This document shows, piece by piece, positions 55,595 through 64,000 of a DNA stretch of 64,000 nt. A model generated the notes under the pieces. It saw only the letters and a list, made by a program, of their open reading frames with translations, made no database searches and was not told the origin of the DNA. The translations under genes and the position numbers were made by a program. How positions within the stretch are numbered: position 1 is the first letter of the stretch; every line of letters starts with the position of its first letter. Source of the DNA: Anagrus nilaparvatae (Eukaryota > Arthropoda > Insecta > Hymenoptera > Mymaridae). The DNA lies in NCBI GenBank assembly GCA_022575985.1, contig JAKSXM010000132.1, positions 11,284,001 to 11,348,000 on the forward strand. The letters run 5' to 3'.

Positions 55595-57720
55595 GACTTA
55601 ATTAATCCACAAAAATTGTGTTTTAATTATAATTTTTGTAAACATTCTATGTAAAGTTTTTATTCGTACTTATAATTAAGTTATATTTTCTAGATAAATA
55701 TTTGTTTTTTTATTTTTACATATTAATAATCATATATACTATAAGCAAATACAGCTTCATTGAACTGTCTGACCATACCCAGCATTTTCTACTTAAAATT
55801 AAAAAAGAGAACGCACCAGATTGTATGCTACGATAAAGACTCCAAAATTAATATTATATTTCAAATAATTTAAAATTTAGTTAAAAAATGTGAAAGTTAA
55901 ATTTACTAAACATTTATGGTCTAAAAAAAAATAAAAATATAGTATTGTAATGCGGTGTTTTATTAATAAAATATCATTTTAAATTATATTTTTTATTTAA
56001 ATATCCCGCTGCGTTCTGTCTATGAATCTGTTTTATATAATTTTTACTTTTTATACATGGGACAAACAATGAATTAAAATCAGTGTTATGAGCCAAATGC
56101 TGGTTAATTTTTGACCGATAAAAATAAAATTAAAAATTAAATATATATATTTATTTTATATAACTGTATAGATTTAAAATATTTTATAGCAAGAGAGTAT
56201 ACCACGTGTTCGGTTTTCTAGGCCAATGCCGCGTATACAAAAATTAATTCACGTGTTCCTTCGAGTAAATACAAATTTTATAGTTTTACCTCTCTTTATT
56301 ATTTGAAATAAAAAAATTTTTATTTTACTAAAGATTTTATTATTGAAAAAAAGAAATTTAATGTTTTAATTTATTTGAATAAGACCAGCTTGTCCAAGGT
56401 GGTTTGGTCGTAGGATATTCAGGTCCTTCAACCCGATTATAAAAAAAAAATTTGGTAATAATTTGGAAGGATATCGTACCGTATGAAGTCGAATTGTAGT
56501 GAAAATATAATATGTCTATTGTTTATTCCCTGTCTTATGTCAACAGTTAGTTTAACTAAAGCTGTTTCTGTACAACAAAGGAACTGATTGTTGGAAAAGA
56601 CTTTGCTATTACTTTTTGTGGTCGAAAATTAGAATTGGAAATGTTTACATTTGCAAGATTGGAGCCAAAGGCTAATGTAGTCTGGAGAAAAAAAAATTTT
56701 AATCTAATGCCTTACTTCTTACTTAAATTGTTATTTTATTTAAGTATTATATTTTTTATTATAAATACAAGATTTTTATCATATTATTAATATTTACTTA
56801 ACATAATTGTTTTACTTAAAAATTGATACTATACATATTATTGCAAAAAACTGCTATGTTCAATAAAATATATTTAATCTTTTCTTTTTTGCAAATTAAG
56901 TTTATCTAATTATTTATCCATCTAAATTCCAAAATTGCAATAAAGGTTATTCAGACCAATAATTTTGTTTCTTGCGATTAACAACCCAGTCTGTAATAGA
57001 AAACATCCAAAGTATGCATTAACGCCTGGTAATTTATGCCATCAACTATCTTTTTTTCAAGTAATGATGAGTATGTAGAGAATGAGAAGAAAAAAAAATT
57101 TTATTTTCATGAGTTTATTTCAATTTCAGCAGTTTAATAGAGTTAAAAAATTATTTAATATACTGGATGATCATTTATATTATATTTGATACAGGCAGGA
57201 AAGTTTTATGAAAAGAAATAGTTTGAAAATTTTCAATTTAGGAGTAAAAGTTTCATAGAAACAACTTGGATAATTTAATAAGTTTTAAAGAATTTCAAAT
57301 TTGTGTTTTTTAGTATTTATAATTATTGCATGTGAAATTTTGTTGTTTTGCTTGCTTCCATAACAGACACTTAAAGCTTACTTTGGATGTAATTTTTAAA
57401 TTAATAAAAATGATTTAATTGTTAATTAATTTAACTAAGAAAAAATAATTTGATATTTTAATCTTTGGATATCAATTTTGAGAAAAAAACTCCCCATTGC
57501 CCGATTTCATCCATATGCATATCGCAAACTCCGGGACAGAAATAAAAATTGACATTTCACGTGTCACTTATATGACCAGCAATCTTGTGATAACTAATTT
57601 TACCATCAGTTGTTTTCTGCCCGGAATATAATTGAATTATCTTTTTCTGACATAAAATCGTCAACTAAGTTTCAAATTATTGATTTGCAATTTTCAATCA
57701 ATAGATTTTCTAATTAAAAT
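55595..57720. other. Intergenic AT-rich stretch
   Basis: No gene recognised. The 5' part of the Gypsy element (gag, protease, 5' LTR) should lie here if complete, but I see no frame for it. Confidence 0.5.
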
Positions 57721-57724
57721 AATT

Positions 57725-58030
57725 ATAAAAAAATTACAACAAATATTCCAAAAACACAAAATATAAATTCTACACAACAATTAGAAAAAGTAAACACCAA
57801 ATATGGATTAAATTTAATTAATAATAAACATGACTACACAGACGACAAAATTAACAATATACATAAAAATTTAAAACCGATATACATTTGCAATAAAGGT
57901 AAAATTTTGGATACGCTAGAAGAATTTGAAATTTATAAAAATTCACAAATAAATGCAAATAAATGAATTAATGATAAGTCACTAAATAAAAAAAACGTAT
58001 TATTTGATAAAATAATAAAAAAAACATGTT
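57725..58030 (+). pseudogene. Penelope-like element C-terminal tail
   Basis: A frame with KYGLNLINNKHDYTDD then NLKPIYICNKGKILDTLEEF and EIYKNS. The KG..L..LEE.EIY block is the end of Penelope-like proteins after the GIY-YIG nuclease. The nuclease itself is not seen upstream. The hammerhead-like motif at 58385 lies about 360 bp downstream, where the terminal repeat would be. Confidence 0.6.
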
Positions 58031-58384
58031 ATATAATAAAAAATAAGAAAAAGCAAAAATAAAAAATAAAAAATAAAATGAATTGGAAATAGGATAAACG
58101 AATTAAAAAACATATTTTATATATTAACTTGCTCCTATGGTGTACTTGTATATTAGAAAAAAACAGATTTGATTTCAAACACTTATAAAAAATAAAAAAA
58201 AAAAAAACAATCTTTATTACATAGAAATAATTTAAAAATCTTCATAATATAATATCTTCATATGTACAAAATAAATATTCAAAAATTTTTTCATTTAGTC
58301 ATAAAATAATTGTGAGTCTATACATAAAGTTACAATATCATGTTCAAATGTTTTAAATAAATTTAGTTTAATTATAATACAGAC

Positions 58385-58420
58385 CTGATGATGAGAATTT
58401 TTTCCTGAAACTAGTCGTCT
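58385..58420 (+). ncRNA. Hammerhead-ribozyme-like motif of a Penelope-like element
   Basis: CTGATGA (58385-58391), a 15-base segment that can pair weakly as stem II, GAAA (58407-58410), then CTAGTCGTC. A two-base-pair stem III (AC/GU around TAGTC) would place the cleavage site after GTC (58419). Minimal hammerheads with a very short stem III are known from terminal repeats of Penelope-like elements, and a PLE tail is just upstream. Stem II here is weak, so activity is uncertain. Confidence 0.5.
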
Positions 58421-58519
58421 AATTATTATACAAAAACAAGTAGTAAAAAGAAGGATCAATAAATAAATTAAAATAAATATGTTTTGATTTAATTAATTAA
58501 AAATATCTTAAATTCTTAC

Positions 58520-58620
58520 CTTTTTAATTTTTGTTTCGTTGAATCTAAAGAATCAATTTTTTCTTTAAGCATGTATTTTCTTAATCCTAAAACATAATTA
58601 TGAATGTAATGGTCCCAGTT
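58520..58620 (-). pseudogene. Second fatty acyl-CoA reductase, fragment of the penultimate exon
   Basis: Minus strand: NWDHYIHNYVLGLRKYMLKE then KIDSLDSTKQKLKR, ending in a good donor AG|GTAAGA. It aligns with NWISYMDTYIRGIRKYILND of the FAR at 26362 and ends at the same splice position. On its 5' side, at 58620/58621, it is replaced abruptly by R1-clade LINE sequence, and no further FAR sequence reappears after the LINE ends at about 59351. A truncated paralogue. Confidence 0.75.
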
Positions 58621-59351
58621 AAGGCGGATATGCCAGTTGTAGAGCTACCAGAGGCCGCCGCACTAAAATTGACCCATAAAGGCCGGCTAAATAATGGCTG
58701 GTCTAATTGGCAAGTGCGCTTAAGAGCCGAGGTTATACGGTGCTTTAAGTGTCTTGGTTTATCGGCCACAACCAGTGGTCATGTAAGGGCACGGACCAAA
58801 AGTTTGCGTGTTTTAAATGTGGCGCTCAAGGCCACAAGTCAGAAAAATGTCCTGTGAAGAAAGCAGAATGCTTCCTCTGCAGGGAACGAACTGACAAGGC
58901 CAAGACCGACCACCTCCCAGGATGCGGAGCTTGTAAGTGTTATCGGGAGGCACTTACGGCAAGGAAGATAAAGTGTCATCGGTAACGTTCGGAGTCTTAC
59001 AAGGAAATATGAACAATACCATTCTTGCTGACCTTTTGCTCGATCAGCTCGCAAGCGAGACAGACTCTAGCGTCGTCTTGCTATCCGAGCCGCATCGCAA
59101 TAGGAATCAGCAATTCTGGTTCACCGATGACACAGGCCGGTGCGCTATATGACTACAAGGTCGTGCTCAGACGTCTATGTCCCGACATGGAAAAGGCAAC
59201 TGCCGCGTCTGGGCAAAGTGCGGTGATACAACTTTCATTAGTTGTTATTTGTCACCGAATGACACTATTGGGGTGTTCACCGCAAAGCTGGCCTCATTGG
59301 AGGAAACGATAAGGGAAGTCTCTGGCAATATCATATTTGCTGGGGACTTAA
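58621..59351 (+). mobile_element. R1-clade LINE, copy 3 (internal fragment)
   Basis: Corresponds to about 18412-19140 of copy 1: end of ORF1 with the zinc knuckles (CFKCGAQGHKSEKC, CFLCRERTDKAKTDHLPGCG) and the start of the endonuclease (LQGNMNNTILADLLLDQL). Truncated at both ends. It shares the +2 frameshift in the first knuckle with copy 1, and the ORF2 start is TAACG instead of TAATG. ORF1 here has a lysine codon where copy 1 has a stop (LKLTHKGRL against LK-stop-TNKGRL). Confidence 0.85.
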
Positions 59352-59359
59352 GAACATGA

Positions 59360-61100
59360 TTCAGTCCTACTATTACCGGCTTTTCTGAAATTTCATTTTA
59401 CGGGCTAAATAATTAATAAAATTTTAAAATATTTTAAGGGTGAGCTACTTAAACATTTGCAAATCCGGGTGTAGAAAGAAAATTTTGATTTGCAAAAATT
59501 TTTTTTTTTAATTAGCTTGGATCAGAACCCTTTTTTTATTATTGCTGATTTTCTTGAATTTGGAAAGCAATATCAAAAATATCTCTCTATAGCCGGGATT
59601 CTACAAGTATACTGAATCTTATCCTACAAAATCGCAAGTTGATGTCAATTATTGCGCCCATAAAACGAAATTTGCGATTTACTGTAATATTTTACGATTT
59701 TACCATGAAAATATAGCATTTTTAGTCGAAAGTTTTTTAATTAGATGGCGCTCAAAAAAATAATAATAACTATAATAATGAATACGTTTTACAAAAGGAG
59801 TATTATTTTTCATAATACTTATAATCCTTCTTTTGTACAATTTATAAATAAGAATAAAAATATGGGAAAACCTAAAAATATAAAGGAATTAAAAATTTTT
59901 AATTTACATACGCACGAAAAAATATTAATTTTTTTTTTTAATATTTTTTATTCACGTTTAGGATCAACTCGATCGAATTGCATTCACGCTTTTATCAAAT
60001 TGATTCCAAATGTGAATAAAAAATATATTTCAGCAAATAAAAAAAAAATTTTTTTTTACTTTTTAGTGCATCACTTTATTTTTATTATAGTCATGGTGTA
60101 TGTTATATGTTTTTTTATCTATATCTATGGGCTTATCATTTTACAAAATACCTTTGATTTATGACTTATACAATGGAATCATTTGTATTTTGTAAAGTTT
60201 TCAGTTTTCCTATTAAGTGATATTTTAATGTAAAAAAAGATGAACTTATTCTAATTTCAATTTTATGACTCTAATATTGTTTAATTTTTATATCAAAAAT
60301 TTCATATGATCATGATCTGCAGATTATTTTTCAAAATCATGTAGTTAATAAACATTTAGCTATCACTTTGTTATAGAACTTTGAAGTGATAGCTTCGTAT
60401 ATTATATATAAAGTATTTAAAAAATTTATTTTTTTATAAATAAACATTCAAAGTTTTTGTGACTCCGTATATGTAAGTTTTTATTATTTTATAAATTTTT
60501 TTCATAAATCCTGTTTTTTTTCCTCTGCCAATTATATTTTCTAATTTTACTTTGCAAAAAAGTAAAATTATAGCATTTATTTTCAGGATTTTTATTTATA
60601 AATAATTGATAATTTATATTCTTGTATATTATCAATTACAAGTAAATACACATATTGATTTTTACATATTGATTTTTGTCGAATATTTTAAATAAATTTC
60701 TTGTCCTTGTTTATTTATATTATTTTAATAAAATTTTTTAGTTATTCACTTTTATAAACTTTTTAAAAGTTTTTATTTTTTTACTTTTATTTTTTAAGTT
60801 TAAATTAATATTAAATTAATTAAATCAAAATCTTTTATAAAATTAAAATATTTCTTTTTATTTATTGACTATAGCTGCCTCCAAATATATATAATATTAG
60901 TCCTAAACTTTTATAATTTTCGAAAAATTATTGTAACTTTTGACAGATCGAGTCGATTACTTTGAAAATTTAGGCGGGTGCGTAAAAAATATACCCGAAT
61001 CGTATGTAATTCTTTTTGATAAAAAAATTTTTCCTCGGTTTTCAGTTTTTAGGTTTTTTTTTAAAATTTGATAAAAAATTTTTTTTATGAAATCCAGTTT
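59360..61100. other. AT-rich stretch, one weak frame
   Basis: The 139-codon frame at 59745-60164 (+) is rich in Ile, Phe, Lys and Asn, as random AT-rich frames are, and has a hydrophobic C-terminal segment. I do not accept it as a gene. Nothing else recognised. Confidence 0.4.
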
Positions 61101-61111
61101 GTTCAACTTAA

Positions 61112-62311
61112 GGGTACTTTGAGGTAAATATGACGCTTTTTTAGGTAAAGATTGTGAAGAGACGGTTTAAGATTTTGGAGTAAATGTTTGTTTATTATTT
61201 TATACAAGTCTTAAATTTAACAAAAAATTTTTTTTTTTTAATTTTCATGACGTCACTTCCGCATTACACGTGCGTGAAACAGGCAGTATGCCAAAACTGT
61301 GTACAGGATATCTCCAGTTTGGATTATCTAAAACAAAAAAAAAAAAAAATGGGTAAGAGTTTAAACCAAATGTCAGGGACTGACTTCGAGTTTTTTCAAA
61401 AAAGTTAATTACAAACAAAATGGCGGCTGTTTAAAGTTAAAGTGCAAAAAAAGGCCTAAATTTTTAGGACTAAAGTAGCTGTAAAAACTTTTTGAGAACT
61501 TTTTTTAAAAAAAACTCGAAGTCAGCCCCTGAAAAATATATTTTTTTAACTACACAGCAAATATGAAGTCAATTGCTAGAATAGTTTTAGCTTAATCGTG
61601 TACACAGCTAGCGAGAAACGCGTTTCGAGATAAACGCGTTTGAAGTTTCAAAACAAGTTTTTTGATACTTTGAATTAAATTTTTTTTTTTTTTTTTTTTT
61701 TTTTTTGGTTAGAGAAACTTAAAACGAAAAAATCTAGACCATAAGCATTACAATCGGTTAATAATTTTTGCAGAAATATTAAGTAGAAAGAATAAATACG
61801 TGTTTTAAAAAAAAACAAAAATTTTTTTTTTGTTGATAAAATGAAAAATTATTTTTTTTTTTTCAACTTACCAGTCGTCTGCGATCCCGGGTCAATACAA
61901 TAACCCATTTGGCTGGCTCATATTCTACTACTAATTGACTTTTTTCGTTTTTTTGGTCAGAATTTCGTTTTTTGGCCAACTCTGCTTATATAGTGAATTA
62001 AAACTTGTTACTGATGGAAAAATCCGTAAATATACACATTCTATGAGTATTCAATAATACAATACATATTAATTAATATAATATAAATAATTTGAATGAC
62101 CTAGGAAGGGTTGCGAGGACAATATGGATATCTATTCAATTTTAGAAAAAAAAAGAAGTTTGACGGCGCGCGAAAAACAGGCCAAAAAGTATACTTAGAG
62201 AGGGGATTTAAAATAAAAATTTTTTTTACACACTCTTGAGACATATATGAAGTAATTTATGCAAAAAAAAAAAAATGAGATTTTCAAAATCACATTTACC
62301 TCAAAGTACCC
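61112..62311. mobile_element. 1.2-kb element with TTAA target duplication (piggyBac-like, non-autonomous)
   Basis: Ends GGGTACTTTGAGGTAAAT and inverse ATTTACCTCAAAGTACCC, flanked by TTAA at 61108-61111 and 62312-62315. TTAA is the duplication used by piggyBac (and Kolobok) transposases. No transposase frame inside. An inner inverted pair, GACTTCGAGTTTTTT and AAAAAACTCGAAGTC, lies at about 61381 and 61511. Confidence 0.75.
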
Positions 62312-62502
62312 TTAATAAATTTTTGTCGTTATCAATCTAAACGTAACCTAGCCTATGTTTTGACCGGTAATTTTTGCCATCTTTTGAAATAGAAAATTTA
62401 AATATAAAAAATAAAACATTTTTTTTTGTTAATTAGAATAATTATTAGATAAAAATTTAGTAAAAATTATTTTTTATTTTTAAAAATTATTTATTGTAAT
62501 AA

Positions 62503-63960
62503 ATGCCTATTAAGACCGAAAAACATCCGAATTTGTCAAAAAAGCGATTATCAAAAAAACAATTAGCAAAAAAAAATTCGTAATGCAAAAGAAAATATAA
62601 AATTTGCTTTATGCATGAATAATATTTCAGAAAATATTTCTAGCCAATTAGATTTAGATTCTAATAAAAAAATTACTGAAGCAAACACTGATAAAATAAG
62701 TTTAAATAATGAAAATCAAAATGAAAAGTGCGCGGATATTGATAAGAAAAATTTACAAACTGAAGCAGATTTCAATCAAATAAATGTAAATAGCATTACG
62801 TATAGTAATAAAAATAATGAAATTCAAACAAGTAATATTTCAAATAACTCAATAATGCTTTCGCCAACCTCTAATTCTAATCAAACTTCTGACCAAAATA
62901 TTAGTAATTGTGATTCATGTGTAGAAAAAAACATTTGTGACGAAAATACGAGCGATTGTGATTTACACATTGAAAATAACCCTTGTGATCCATTTAAAAT
63001 TCAAGAAAAAAAAATGAATAGTCGTGGTTTTATCCTTTTTGACCATTTTTTAAAGCAAATTAAGAATTTAGATAACCATAGTAAATTTGGTTGTACATTC
63101 TGAAATATGGTCTTATACAATTACAGACGTTATGGCCTTTATTATAAATTGTTTTTTAAGTGCGAATTATGTAATTTTGAGGCTCGTGTTACAACTGACA
63201 ATGATGAATATTTTATGGGCATAAATAAAAGTATGGTATTAGGTTGTAATGACAGTGGTATTAGCTATGCGCAAATGGAGAAGGCGCTTGCAGCTGCAGA
63301 TGTACCATTTATGTCACCAAATACTTTTATAAAAATGGACTTTGAGGTTTTTGAAAATATGTTAAATGCAGGTGAGATCGAAATGAAAAAAGCTGGAGAA
63401 AGATCCCGGCTGGCAGCTATTGCAAGAGGTGATTACGTCGAACTTAATGGAGTAATTTACGGCAAGATAAGAGTAACCGTTGATGGTTGCTGGTGCAAGC
63501 GTTCTTATAAGTCATCAAAATATAATTCACTTTCTGGTGCTGCAGCAATATTTGATTATGACACTGGTGAAGTATTATTTATGTCAGTAAGAAATAAGTA
63601 CTGCGCGCAATGTGAAACAAATATTCGCAATAATAAAGAACCAAAAAGTGATAATCATTCTTGACAGAAAAATTTAGGGTAGAGAGCAAGCATCGACTGC
63701 TATGGAAGCTAATATAATTTTAGAAGGTTTTCTAAAAAGTCTAAAGGATCAAAAGCTTATTTATGAAATTTTTATTGCTGATGGCGATAGTAATGTGTAT
63801 AGTACAATATTAAATAATGATCCATATAAAGAATTTGATATTCAGGTCCAAAAAATAGAATGTATAATCATCTTTTAAGAAACAATCAAAAAAAAATAAT
63901 TGAAGTTTTGGAAGCAAAAGGACGCGGTATTGCAGAACAAAACAACTAATTAAAGACAAT
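62503..63960 (+). pseudogene. Mutator-like transposase, partial, degenerate
   Basis: Starts at ATG 62503 with a lysine-rich stretch; a one-base slip in the A-run near 62570 leads into the main frame (62615). An Asn/Ser/Glu-rich region follows, then FILFDHFLKQIKNLDNHSKF and GCTF, an in-frame TGA (63101-63103), and the same frame continues with FKCELCNFEA (zinc-like CxxC), VDGCWCKRSYKSSKYNSLSG then AAIFDYDTGEVL and KYCAQCE. After a TGA at 63662 and a frame change it resumes STAMEANIILEGFLKSL, FIADGDSNVYSTI and, after another slip, NHLLRN. D-G-W..R....SLSG and ADGDS are hallmarks of the Mutator-like transposase domain found in insects and cnidarians. It continues past the right edge. At least three disruptions, so inactive. 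Confidence 0.75.
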
Positions 63961-64000
63961 GTCGTCAATCTTCGTGAACATATAGAAAAAGCTTCTGAAT

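Noticed and set aside
59745..60164. 139-codon frame with hydrophobic end
   Set aside because: Composition (Ile, Phe, Lys, Asn) is what random AT-rich sequence gives; no motif, no splice context.
1..64000. Search for a bacterial-type defence system, CRISPR array or operon
   Set aside because: Introns, LINEs, LTR elements and MITEs throughout show a nuclear animal genome; no direct-repeat/spacer array was seen.

Overview
This is an AT-rich (roughly 70-75% A+T by eye) piece of an animal nuclear genome. Spliced genes with short GT-AG introns, an odorant-binding-protein-type gene, fatty acyl-CoA reductases, R1-clade LINEs and Penelope-like elements point to an insect. A hymenopteran such as a parasitoid wasp is my best guess, inferred from composition and repeat content and not proven. 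I saw no bacterial operon, CRISPR array or recognisable rRNA or tRNA gene.

Three host genes could be rebuilt exon by exon. (1) Positions 1-7341, minus strand: a cytosolic carboxypeptidase of the CCP2/3 (AGBL2/AGBL3) type. Nine exons are visible, with the zinc ligands and catalytic glutamate; the gene runs off the left edge. (2) Positions 26362-32327, minus: a fatty acyl-CoA reductase (FAR) with nine exons, the Rossmann motif, the YxxxK motif and the C-terminal FAR domain. (3) Positions 39300-40108, plus: a five-exon secreted odorant-binding-protein-like gene with an out-of-frame relative at 41531-41810. A fragment of a second FAR gene lies at 58520-58620, cut off by a LINE fragment.

Most of the rest is transposon debris, much of it nested. 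At 15731-24640 a Penelope-like element (PLE) is split by a ~5.4 kb R1-clade LINE and again by a 2.4 kb long-TIR DNA element with 6-bp target duplications. At 42690-46930 lie a DIRS-like fragment and a Copia fragment that is itself split by an almost intact LINE reverse transcriptase. At 49560-55590 a Ty3/Gypsy element and part of a second related copy both carry an extra open frame overlapping the 3' end of pol. A Mutator-like transposase (62503-63960) runs off the right edge. A PLE tail with a hammerhead-like motif sits at 57725-58420. Between these are many foldback or MITE-type palindromes with TA, TTAA or 6-bp target duplications, two tandem repeats (142-bp and ~121-bp units) and several dispersed repeat families.

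The best candidate for something undescribed is the charged, non-envelope-like accessory frame after pol in the Gypsy elements (49811-50524 and 51703-53240). Two diverged copies share its layout, two sequence blocks and its overlap with integrase. Other points worth checking are hammerhead-like motifs linked to PLE remnants, a UAAUG stop/start coupling in the R1-type LINE, a +2 frameshift shared by two copies of that LINE, and the GC-rich hairpin inside the 2.4 kb TIR element.
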